Of a DNA stretch of 7,545 bases, positions 1-7,093 are shown piece by piece. Every line of letters starts with the position of its first letter. The stretch's first letter is position 1. The translations under genes were made by a program, and so were the position numbers. Origin of the DNA: Bacteroidales bacterium (GTDB taxonomy: Bacteria > Bacteroidota > Bacteroidia > Bacteroidales > GCA-2748055); assembly GCA_029934875.1 (NCBI GenBank), contig JAOZLK010000204.1, positions 1 to 7,545 on the forward strand, in the 5' to 3' direction. The notes below the pieces were generated by a model. It made no database searches, had not been told where the DNA came from, and worked only from the letters and a program-made list of their open reading frames with translations.

Positions 1-612
1 GTGATGATGCCAGAAATGGATGGTATGGAATTCAGCAAGAATGTGAAAGAAAACCTCAACACTTCACACATACCCGTCATACTATTAACTGCAAAAACTG
101 ACATTGAATCCCAGATCTCCGGTTTAAAATCAGGTGCTGATGACTATATCACAAAACCCTTTAACTCCCAGATCCTCATAGAGAAGATCAATAATTTGAT
201 CCTCTCAAGAGAAAGATTGTGGGAGAGATTCAATAAACAGGTTGTGTTTGATCCTGGAGAGCTCACCCCCAACTCTTTAGATATTAAGCTTCTGAATAAA
301 GTAAAGGAAGTGGTTGAAATACACCTTTCAAATCCTGATCTGGATGTTTTTCTGTTTGCTCAGGAGGTTGGGATGAGCAAAAGCATTCTATATGAAAAGC
401 TGAAAAGCCTGACCGGAAAAACCATCAACGAATTCATTTCATCCATACGGCTTAAAAAAGCAGCTGAGCTCATTCTGGTAGGAGAATTGAACCTCTCGGA
501 AATTAGCATGGAAGTTGGATACCTGGACCCAAACTACTTCAGTAAGTCTTTTAAGAAGCATTTTGGAGTGGTTCCCTCAAAATTCAATGGCGAATCGACC
601 TTTGTAAACTAA
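1..612 (+). CDS. Hybrid two-component system / response regulator, C-terminal part (receiver + AraC-type DNA-binding domain), 5'-truncated
   Basis: This is the C-terminal 203 codons of a transcriptional regulator, open at the window's left edge. The first codon (GTG) reads as an internal Val of the receiver motif D-V-M-M-P-E-M-D-G, so the phospho-accepting Asp should be the codon just before base 1. The rest of the receiver domain is present: the conserved Thr is residue 30 (LLTAKT) and the conserved Lys is residue 52 (YITKPF). After a linker, residues ~98-198 form an AraC-type (HTH_18) double helix-turn-helix. It closes with the family pattern GYLDPNYFSKSFKKHFG, then VPSKF. Receiver followed by AraC is the standard end of Bacteroidota hybrid two-component systems, where one inner-membrane protein carries sensor, kinase, receiver and DNA-binding parts and controls an adjacent PUL. 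A free-standing response regulator is possible because the sensor part is not visible. It stops 163 bases before the susC-like gene, its likely target. Confidence 0.88.
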   Translation: MMMPEMDGMEFSKNVKENLNTSHIPVILLTAKTDIESQISGLKSGADDYITKPFNSQILIEKINNLILSRERLWERFNKQVVFDPGELTPNSLDIKLLNKVKEVVEIHLSNPDLDVFLFAQEVGMSKSILYEKLKSLTGKTINEFISSIRLKKAAELILVGELNLSEISMEVGYLDPNYFSKSFKKHFGVVPSKFNGESTFVN

Positions 613-650
613 ACGCATCGAATTCTACAACCTTTAGGGCCCTGGCGGAT

Positions 651-675
651 TTTTCCTTTGATTTTCCTTGTTTTC
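651..675. repeat. Short pyrimidine direct repeats upstream of the susC-like gene
   Basis: The octamer TTTTCCTT occurs exactly at 651-658 and 662-669, an 11-base period or about one helical turn. A partial third copy (TTTTC) lies at 671-675. The repeats lie in the 163-base gap between the regulator and the susC-like gene, about 100 bases before its start codon. Direct repeats in this position could be operator half-sites for the AraC-type regulator next door. The tract is pyrimidine-rich and short, so chance is a real alternative. Nothing else clear is visible in 613-775: no convincing terminator and no clean match to the Bacteroidota -7 promoter element TAnnTTTG. Confidence 0.25.
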
Positions 676-775
676 GGGAAGATATTACTCTCACCAGGGG
701 TGCAACATAGCTTAAATTGCAGTCAGATTCATTGCCAACATTCAAACCTTGAACTAACTAAAATCTGCTACTATA

Positions 776-3700
776 ATGGACAATATGATTCATTCCAGGC
801 TACCCCGGTTCATACTTCTTGCTTTAATTATGATCCTTTCTACGGGCCTGCAGTTACAAACTGCGTTCGGACAGAGAAGTATCAGTGGAAAAGTCAGCGA
901 TGAGAACGACAATGGATTACTGGGTACAACCGTTGCCATTAAAGGAATAGCCGAGGGAACCATTACGGATGGAAGCGGCAATTATTCCCTTGAGGTCCAG
1001 GATACCGGCACAGTGCTGGTGTTTACTTTCGTGGGATACACGACACAGGAGATTAAGGTGGGCAACCTTACTGAAATTAATGTGCAGATGATACCTCAGG
1101 TCATGTCTTTGGACCAAGTAGTTGTGGTCGGTTATGGCACCCAGCGGAAAAGAGATATTACAGGTGCAATAGGCATCGCTGATACAGAAATATTGAGCAA
1201 AAGCGAATCTACCAACATTTCGGACCGATTGCAGGGCCTTATACCAGGAGTGACGGTCGTCAGCAGCGGCGAACCCGGATCAATCGGCAATATAAGAATA
1301 AGGGGTAATGTGTTCACCGGCGTGGATGGCGATGAAGGGGCAAACCAGCCTCTGTTTGTGATTGACGGGGTTCAGACTGATGACAACAATTTCCTCAACC
1401 CAAACGATATTGAATCCGTTCAGGTGCTGAAAGATGCATCCTCCAGTGCCATTTATGGTTCCAGGGCTGCCAACGGTGTAATCATCATTACCACCAAAAA
1501 AGGGAAAGCAGGTAAACCGGTCATAAACCTGAACACTTCATTCGGTATTCAGCAGATACCTAATCAGATCGAACTTGCAAATACCGAGCAATGGGCCGGT
1601 ATCAACAGGGCCATTTATGCGGGTGGACAAGCGGACCTGTATGCAGATACATCCTCAACGGGTCTTTATGATCCTAACCGCTACACAGACTGGCAGAAGG
1701 AGATGACCAAAAATGCACCAATAAGGGATCTGAACCTGAGTATATCAGGAGGCAATGAAAGGAGTAATATCTATTTCTCTTTTAACAATACCCGACAAGA
1801 GGGAGTAATCGGAGATCCGCTTTTTGAAAGAATTAACGCAAGGATAAACTCGGAAATAAAGCTGGGCGATAGATTGACCATTGGGCAAAATCTGACAGTC
1901 GGTAAGACAATTCTATCGCAGGATAATAGTTCTTTAGGGTCCATTTATGAAATGCTGCCAGTGGTTTCGGTTTATGATGAGAATAATCAAAGTGGCTACG
2001 GTTATGGGGACGATACCCGGGCACGCACATATGCATCAAATCCAAGAGCGATTCAGGACCTGATATTTAATCAGACCACTGGTCATCATCTTCTCGGAAA
2101 TGCCTTTCTCAAATTCAAAATATTGAAGGGATTGGAGTACGAACTTAACGGAAGCTATGATCTCGAAATAGAACATACAAAACGATACAATGAGCAGGGA
2201 CAGATCGCATGGCTTACTACCCTGCCATCCGGACTGCAAGAGATGGATAACGAAGTACATTCCTATTTCATTGAACACAAACTTCTATATCAAAATACCA
2301 TTGGAAAACACACCTTCTCTGCAATGGCTTCTTATGTGGGACAACAAGAAAGCGGCCGATTACATTATACTGGCATTACCGGGGGTTACACATTCGATGG
2401 GAAGAACTATTGGGTCATAGATGCATCTACCGCTCCAATCACCAGTTACAGTAATTCAGGAAGCGAATTTACCTATGCAATTGAATCCTACCTTGGAAGG
2501 ATTACCTACGATTATAATAATAGGTATTTACTTAATTTAATGGTGAGGCATGATGGTTCTTCAAGATTCCTGAAGGATGTACGGTGGGGTACTTTCCCAT
2601 CCATATCGGGTGGATGGATCGTGTCCAATGAGAATTTCTTTTCATCTGGGTCGGCATTCAGCTTTTTAAAGATTAGAGCAGGATATGGCATGGTGGGGAA
2701 CGCCACAGGATCAAACTATATTTATCAATCGGAACTAATCCTGCGATCAATTGGTGGAGTAAATTACAACCTTGCACCAGCTGGGAACGCAGTGCTTGGC
2801 GCCACCAGGGGGAAGCTGGCAAACACTTTCATACAATGGGAAAAGCTTCAGGAACTGAATATTGGAGCCGATATCCGCATGTTCTCTTCCCGGCTCGAGA
2901 TCGTCTTCGACTATTTTAACGGAAGAACCTACGACCTGATCTATAGCAGGCCTTTGCCCCCTTCAGTGGGTGCAGAGCAGAGTTCCATTATAGAGAACAA
3001 TGCCGGAATCAAAAGAAATGGCTGGGAACTTTCTGCCAGTTTCTCGGACCAGGCAGGCGATTTCACCTATGAGATAGGCGGAAATATCTCGTACTTGTAC
3101 AGCAGTCTAAACGAATTGTCCAACGATCCCTATATCAGTGACACAGATGATGCTAATTTCATAAAAACCAGGTCCTTCCTGAATGAACCCCTTGGACAGT
3201 ATTTCCTGTTTGAAATGGATGGGATCTATACCCAAGGGGATATCGATGCCCTGCCTGAAGGATTTACAGTGTATAATCAGGTCCCGGTGGTAGGAGATGC
3301 ACAGTTTATTGATCATGGTTCTGATCCAGAGGGAGAATTTGCAGGAGAACCGGATGGTAAAATCAATGAATTTGACAGAATACCCTATGGGAATGTTTAC
3401 CCAATGCATTATGGTTTTAGTCTCAATGCCTCTTATAAATCCTTCGATTTTACAGTATTCTTCCAGGGTGTAACCGAGTGGGATGTGTATAATTCTTGGT
3501 ATGAACAATTAATTACCAATGATTTTTCCAATTACCCGGCCGATTATGATCCCTATCTCGATGGAGAAGGAACTGACCCAAGAGCGGTCTTTGGCTTTTC
3601 TCACTTCAGCAAATTACCCAGTACCCGTTATCTCGAGAACGGTGCTTATTTGCGACTGAAGAACCTTCAGATTGGGTATAACATTCCACTAAAAAAAGTA

Positions 3701-3862
3701 ACTAATTTCAAAGTCTATGTGAGTGGACAGAACCTTTTCACCCTGACAAAATACAAGGGTCTTGATCCGGAGGTTGAAGGTTTCATGTTTTCCCCTGGAG
3801 TCGATCCTCAAAGTTTTCCAAACCTGCGCATACTAAGTGTGGGACTAACACTTTCGTTTTAA
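776..3862 (+). CDS. susC-like: SusC/RagA-family TonB-dependent outer-membrane transporter
   Basis: A complete 1028-residue outer-membrane importer, of usual length for the family. It moves oligosaccharides captured by its SusD partner into the periplasm using TonB energy. Residues 1-~32 form a signal peptide (basic start, hydrophobic core, AFG before the likely cut). Residues ~35-107 are the carboxypeptidase-regulatory-like N-terminal domain typical of SusC proteins. Residues 112-123 (LDQVVVVGYGTQ) are the family's TonB-box-like segment. The plug follows and carries the SusC signature: PLFVIDGV from residue 192, LNPNDIESVQVLKDAS, then AIYGSRAANGVIIITTKKG ending at 243. The rest is beta barrel, ending in Phe (LSVGLTLSF) as outer-membrane proteins commonly do. 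An acidic turn, EPDGKINEFDR at 858-868, matches the usual DGxI/DR loop of the family. The start may be 776 or the in-frame ATG at 785; neither has a Shine-Dalgarno site. The susD-like gene follows 12 bases downstream, so the two are surely co-transcribed. The substrate cannot be told from sequence. Confidence 0.97.
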   Translation: MDNMIHSRLPRFILLALIMILSTGLQLQTAFGQRSISGKVSDENDNGLLGTTVAIKGIAEGTITDGSGNYSLEVQDTGTVLVFTFVGYTTQEIKVGNLTEINVQMIPQVMSLDQVVVVGYGTQRKRDITGAIGIADTEILSKSESTNISDRLQGLIPGVTVVSSGEPGSIGNIRIRGNVFTGVDGDEGANQPLFVIDGVQTDDNNFLNPNDIESVQVLKDASSSAIYGSRAANGVIIITTKKGKAGKPVINLNTSFGIQQIPNQIELANTEQWAGINRAIYAGGQADLYADTSSTGLYDPNRYTDWQKEMTKNAPIRDLNLSISGGNERSNIYFSFNNTRQEGVIGDPLFERINARINSEIKLGDRLTIGQNLTVGKTILSQDNSSLGSIYEMLPVVSVYDENNQSGYGYGDDTRARTYASNPRAIQDLIFNQTTGHHLLGNAFLKFKILKGLEYELNGSYDLEIEHTKRYNEQGQIAWLTTLPSGLQEMDNEVHSYFIEHKLLYQNTIGKHTFSAMASYVGQQESGRLHYTGITGGYTFDGKNYWVIDASTAPITSYSNSGSEFTYAIESYLGRITYDYNNRYLLNLMVRHDGSSRFLKDVRWGTFPSISGGWIVSNENFFSSGSAFSFLKIRAGYGMVGNATGSNYIYQSELILRSIGGVNYNLAPAGNAVLGATRGKLANTFIQWEKLQELNIGADIRMFSSRLEIVFDYFNGRTYDLIYSRPLPPSVGAEQSSIIENNAGIKRNGWELSASFSDQAGDFTYEIGGNISYLYSSLNELSNDPYISDTDDANFIKTRSFLNEPLGQYFLFEMDGIYTQGDIDALPEGFTVYNQVPVVGDAQFIDHGSDPEGEFAGEPDGKINEFDRIPYGNVYPMHYGFSLNASYKSFDFTVFFQGVTEWDVYNSWYEQLITNDFSNYPADYDPYLDGEGTDPRAVFGFSHFSKLPSTRYLENGAYLRLKNLQIGYNIPLKKVTNFKVYVSGQNLFTLTKYKGLDPEVEGFMFSPGVDPQSFPNLRILSVGLTLSF

Positions 3863-3874
3863 CTAGAAAAACAG

Positions 3875-5431
3875 ATGGAAATGAAAAATATCAGACTTTA
3901 CCTACCTATTCTGTCTCTGATTTTGCTGGTCTCTTGCATGGAGCTGGACCAGTTTAATCCGAATGCACCCACCGTTGAATCCTTCTGGAAAACCGAAGCT
4001 GATCTGTATACGGGATTGATGGGAGCCTATGCCCAGCTTCAGGATGACTATTATGGGGGAGGTGACATTAATGCGGTATGCCTGACCATGTCTGATATGG
4101 GCACCGTTACACGGAAGAGCGGTGAGTTATACAATGTGGCACGGTTCATCGAGGAACCCTGGGAGTTTTACTGGTGGCAGAACTCCTACAAGCTAATCTC
4201 ACGTGCTTACCAGGTGATCGACAGGTCAGGTGCCATTGGAGACACTGAAAACATAAGGGCCATAGTAGGCGAGGCACAATTTCTGGTAGCCCTGGCATAT
4301 TACAATCTTGTTCAGATGTTCGGGTATCACATTGCATATGTAGATAAGGAGCTGGGGGCAGGGGATGATCCTGCACCCAGAGGAAATAGCCTGAGCATCA
4401 CCGGACTGATGGAAAATCTTTTGCTGGAAGCTATTCCCGTTCTGCCATTAGCCTCGGAATACCCGCTGGACCAATACGCACGAGTCACCAAGGGAGCGGC
4501 GCAATCCTTACTGGGAAAATTATACATGCAGACCCACCAGTATGAATTGGCCAGTGAGCAATTCATGGCTGTAATTGAATCCGGGCAATACAGATTGCTG
4601 GCAAATTTCGCAGACAATTTTATAAATGATGGAGTCACCCTCAATGAAGAAGCCATCTTCCTGGTGAATTTTACCCTGAATGGCCCCCAGGGTGAAGACG
4701 ATGAGAATAGCAGGCACCGGTCCTACGGGATAAGGGAAATGTCGGGTATAGGAATATTCTCGGACATTGCCCCCACTCCATTTATTTTTGAGTCGTTTTT
4801 AAAGGAGAGGGATGTGGATGGGAATTTTGATCCCAGAATGGATATTACCCTTTTCAATGACAGCACTTCAAGGTTGTTTTATAACCTTACCTACGAAGAG
4901 TGGAGGTATTTCGGAACGCTTGATCTGCTTTACGATAAGAACATCACCACCTCCTTCATGAAGTATTCAGAACAGGAAGGGCTTGAGATTTCCGGGGATA
5001 CCGTTGTAACCGAAAAATTTAAAATCGGGCAGACCGACTTCTTGGTGATTCGATACGCGGATATACTACTTCTCCAGGCAGAAGCGCTGAATGAAATCCA
5101 TAACGGCCCTGATGCAGCTGATGAACTGGGCAATACAGCCTATGAGTATGTAGACATGGTTCGCGAGCGCTCAAACATGTTTCCCTTATCGATCGCAAAG
5201 CCAGGTCTGAGCCCTAGCGAGTTCCTGACCCAGCTGCAGCATGAGCGCGTGGTCGAACTGGCAGAAGAATGCGTCCGGTATTTTGATCTGCGACGCTGGG
5301 GATTGTATAACAACAACAACAATACGAACGACACAGATTTCGAGACCTGGACATCAGAGGACCGATGGGCCAATATACCCCTCGAAGAACGGGAGGTAAA
5401 TCCCAATTTAACCTCTAATCCCGGTTACTAA
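3875..5431 (+). CDS. susD-like: SusD/RagB-family outer-membrane glycan-binding lipoprotein
   Basis: A complete 518-residue surface lipoprotein that forms the lid over its SusC partner and captures glycan. The N-terminus has a short hydrophobic stretch ending in the lipobox LVSC, with Cys21 as the lipidated residue. Acidic residues follow soon after (MELD), fitting Bacteroidota surface-export signals. The SusD start pattern is seen in NPNAPTVESFWKTEADLYTG (28 onward). The C-terminal hallmarks are clear: IRYADILLLQAEALNE at 392-407, and ERVVELAEECVRYFDLRRWG at 457-476, the usual ER.vELa.E..R.fDLrRWG block. The TPR-like helical fold is inferred from family membership. The start could be the ATG at 3875 or the one at 3881; both keep the signal peptide. 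Five consecutive Asn (479-483) follow the DLRRWG block, in the variable C-terminal segment. The gene lies 12 bases after the susC-like gene, the standard paired arrangement. Confidence 0.97.
   Translation: MEMKNIRLYLPILSLILLVSCMELDQFNPNAPTVESFWKTEADLYTGLMGAYAQLQDDYYGGGDINAVCLTMSDMGTVTRKSGELYNVARFIEEPWEFYWWQNSYKLISRAYQVIDRSGAIGDTENIRAIVGEAQFLVALAYYNLVQMFGYHIAYVDKELGAGDDPAPRGNSLSITGLMENLLLEAIPVLPLASEYPLDQYARVTKGAAQSLLGKLYMQTHQYELASEQFMAVIESGQYRLLANFADNFINDGVTLNEEAIFLVNFTLNGPQGEDDENSRHRSYGIREMSGIGIFSDIAPTPFIFESFLKERDVDGNFDPRMDITLFNDSTSRLFYNLTYEEWRYFGTLDLLYDKNITTSFMKYSEQEGLEISGDTVVTEKFKIGQTDFLVIRYADILLLQAEALNEIHNGPDAADELGNTAYEYVDMVRERSNMFPLSIAKPGLSPSEFLTQLQHERVVELAEECVRYFDLRRWGLYNNNNNTNDTDFETWTSEDRWANIPLEEREVNPNLTSNPGY
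5309..5323 (+). repeat. AAC trinucleotide run encoding poly-Asn in the susD-like gene
   Basis: Four AAC codons and one AAT lie in a row and encode Asn479-483; an N-T-N-D stretch continues after them. The run falls just after the conserved DLRRWG block, where SusD proteins vary and often carry loops. A triplet run keeps the frame when it gains or loses units, so its length may vary between strains. It is short and may have no function. Confidence 0.6.
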
Positions 5432-5551
5432 GCTTTTAGTAAGATATTCCTTTTTATTCGGAAGAAACTACTATCGACCGGAACAGACAGATTCTAATTT
5501 TACAGGAGAAGTTAACCAAACAGAGCTAATACTCATTTAAAAAGAAACATT

Positions 5552-6916
5552 ATGAAAAAGATTTTTACACTAGTCTTAGTATTTGCAGGTGCTTTTGCAC
5601 TGCTGGCACAAAATCCCTACGTGAATGCGGCGAAGACAGGACTCGCCAACAGCTTTGATACGGAAGCGGATGTTCTGAATGACTATGTCGGGGTAGGATG
5701 GCAATTCAACGAGATTGGTACCGAAGGGGATACGGCCGCTATTTCATGGGTGGATGGAGCCATGAAAATCGAGGCAAAGTATGATTGGGACTACGCCATG
5801 GCCAAATTCCTGATCAGTCCTGATCTCATGGAGACCATTGATATCTCCAATAAGATCCATATCTCTTTCAAATACAAAAACCTCACTCCCACAGACATTG
5901 CGCTTGTTGCCAGCTTCAGGAACAATACGGGCGACGGAGAGTTGCTATACGGAGGCGAGATCTGGCTGGAAGGAGAAGATCTGACCTACGGTTCTTCTGA
6001 ATGGCTGACCATTGACATGGACTTTGCCATTGAAGACGTGAATATTGACAAAGTAGCACTGCTCGAAATCGGATTTGACGGAATCGGAAATGGAAGTGTG
6101 CTCATCGATGACGTTGAATTCGGGGATTATACGGTCGCATCCGGCAACCCTTATGTCAATGCAGCAAGGACGGGCCTTGCCAATAGTTTCGATACGGAAG
6201 AGGATGTAATGAACGACTATGTGGCTGTTGGATGGCAATTCAACGAGATAGGTACCGAAGGGGATACCGCTGCTATATCCTGGGTAGACGGAGCCATGAA
6301 AATCGAGGCCAAATATGAATGGGATTACGCCATGGCTAAATTCCTGATCAGTACCGATCTCATGGAAACCATTGATATTTCCAACAATATCCATATCAAT
6401 TTCAAGTACAAGAACCTCGCTCCGGCAGACATTGCACTTGTGGCCAGTTTCAGAAATAATACAGGTGACGGAGAGCTCTTATACGGAGGGGAAATCTGGC
6501 TCGAAGGAGGAGATCTGGTGTATGAATCAGATGAATGGAATACCATCGACATGGATTTCGCCATCGAAGATGTGAACATTAATAAAGTGGCTTTGCTCGA
6601 AATCGGAATTGATGGGATTGGAAATGGAAGTGTTCTTATCGATGATGTTGTCTTCGGAGATATTGTTGTTTCAACGGAAAAAATCAATACCTACAATTCG
6701 GGTATTCAGGTTTACCCGAATCCGGCCAACAATTACATCCGGATCAGGAATGCAGGTCCCGTTTTTGATGTTTCAATCTTTAATACGGTTGGTCAGCACA
6801 TCATGTATGTTAAAAACCAGGAGCAGGTTGATATCAGCTCACTGGACGGCGGATTGTATTTTGTGCAGGTTGCCAGAGAGGGTGAGAGAGAAACCTTTAA
6901 GGTATTAGTTAAGTAG
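5552..6916 (+). CDS. Secreted tandem-domain protein with T9SS type A sorting domain; candidate surface glycan-binding protein
   Basis: A complete 454-residue exported protein. Residues 1-19/20 are a signal peptide (MKKIF start, hydrophobic core, ALLA before the cut). The mature protein then consists of two copies of one domain, residues 21-192 and 199-370, joined by a six-residue linker. About 154 of 172 positions match. Residues ~384-454 are a T9SS type A C-terminal sorting domain: VYPNPANN, VSIFNTVGQ, DISSLDGGLYFVQV, then a Lys-rich end. The protein should cross the outer membrane by T9SS and be anchored or released. Each domain ends in GSVLIDDV.FGD, a pattern common at the last strand of jelly-roll, galactose-binding-like carbohydrate modules. 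Five Trp are kept in both copies (50/66/79/138/151 and 228/244/257/316/329). No catalytic motif is recognised. The position after susC/susD is that of SusE/F-type surface glycan-binding proteins, so binding of the locus's glycan is the best guess, not proven. The ATG at 5552 follows an A-rich leader, and two in-frame TAG stops end the gene. Confidence 0.9.
   Translation: MKKIFTLVLVFAGAFALLAQNPYVNAAKTGLANSFDTEADVLNDYVGVGWQFNEIGTEGDTAAISWVDGAMKIEAKYDWDYAMAKFLISPDLMETIDISNKIHISFKYKNLTPTDIALVASFRNNTGDGELLYGGEIWLEGEDLTYGSSEWLTIDMDFAIEDVNIDKVALLEIGFDGIGNGSVLIDDVEFGDYTVASGNPYVNAARTGLANSFDTEEDVMNDYVAVGWQFNEIGTEGDTAAISWVDGAMKIEAKYEWDYAMAKFLISTDLMETIDISNNIHINFKYKNLAPADIALVASFRNNTGDGELLYGGEIWLEGGDLVYESDEWNTIDMDFAIEDVNINKVALLEIGIDGIGNGSVLIDDVVFGDIVVSTEKINTYNSGIQVYPNPANNYIRIRNAGPVFDVSIFNTVGQHIMYVKNQEQVDISSLDGGLYFVQVAREGERETFKVLVK
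5612..6127 (+). repeat. Tandem domain copy 1 (172 codons) of the T9SS-exported protein
   Basis: This copy begins with the first codons after the signal peptide (NPYVNAA) and ends at FGD. It is in the same frame as copy 2, offset by 534 bases. By eye, 18 of 172 residues differ between the copies. The copy is strongly acidic, with about 33 Asp/Glu against 9 Lys/Arg, and has no cysteine. A Gly/Asp-rich turn (NNTGDGE) lies near residues 124-130. The domain has the alternating short hydrophobic pattern of a beta sandwich; the fold is inferred. Confidence 0.95.
6146..6661 (+). repeat. Tandem domain copy 2 (172 codons) of the T9SS-exported protein
   Basis: This copy starts with NPYVNAAR and ends at FGD, just before the linker to the sorting domain. 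In the first 50 codons, 27 differ from copy 1 and 23 of these changes are synonymous. The duplication is therefore not recent, and protein sequence has been held while silent sites drifted. Most amino-acid differences in the second half cluster at the segment around residues 319-330 (G/E, V/T, E/G, D/S, N/L against copy 1), which could be a loop with copy-specific contacts. Confidence 0.95.
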
Positions 6917-6933
6917 TAGTTTCGAGGTTGTTA

Positions 6934-6965
6934 GAAAAAATGCCTCCACTGGGAGGCATTTTTTC
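6934..6965 (+). terminator. Rho-independent terminator after the T9SS-exported protein gene
   Basis: A perfect inverted repeat: the left arm 6934-6947 (GAAAAAATGCCTCC) pairs with the right arm 6952-6965 (GGAGGCATTTTTTC) around the four-base loop ACTG. The GC-rich core TGCCTCC/GGAGGCA is followed by six T residues, as in an intrinsic terminator. The run of A before the stem gives the same form on the other strand, so it could work in both directions. It begins 17 bases after the stop codon and separates this cluster from the gene at 7094. Confidence 0.93.
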
Positions 6966-7093
6966 TATGCATCTGGTTTAGTTGTTTAGAAGATATTCGC
7001 AAAGGTGAGCTATCGATCACTGGTTATCCTTGTTGCTCTGTTTGCCTTTTCTTTATATACCAAATCATAGACTTTCAATTAAATAATCCTGAA

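Noticed and set aside
1..3. GTG at the left edge as a real start codon
   Set aside because: It aligns with the Val of the receiver-domain motif DVMMP. A start here would leave half a receiver domain without its phosphorylation site, so it is an internal codon of a truncated gene.
635..644. Palindrome around GGGCCC after the regulator's stop codon as a terminator
   Set aside because: The palindrome has no loop and is too short to form a stable hairpin. The T run that follows is broken and some bases away.
658..903. Open frame of 81 codons overlapping the start of the susC-like gene
   Set aside because: It has no initiation context and no recognisable features, and it overlaps the signal peptide and N-terminal domain of a clear SusC protein in another frame.
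3107..3508. Antisense open frame of 133 codons inside the susC-like gene
   Set aside because: It lies fully opposite a well-supported transporter and its product has no domain-like pattern.
5495..5502. TAATTTTA as a Bacteroidota -7 promoter element before the tandem-domain gene
   Set aside because: It matches five of the six fixed positions of TAnnTTTG but lacks the final G, and no TTG lies at the expected -33 spacing. Such matches are common in AT-rich sequence.
5945..6394. Antisense open frame of 149 codons, and other alternate frames at 6325-6687 and 6609-6908
   Set aside because: These are shadows of the duplicated domain region, where codon bias keeps other frames open. None has a signal, motif or start context.
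6662..6916. A third copy of the tandem domain at the C-terminus
   Set aside because: This stretch does not match the repeat. It carries the YPNP, GQ and GLYFVQV marks of a T9SS type A sorting domain.
7037..7044. TCTGTTTG as a -7 promoter element for the gene at 7094
   Set aside because: It has five of six fixed positions, but no TTG at the proper upstream distance. It is plausible but too weak to list.
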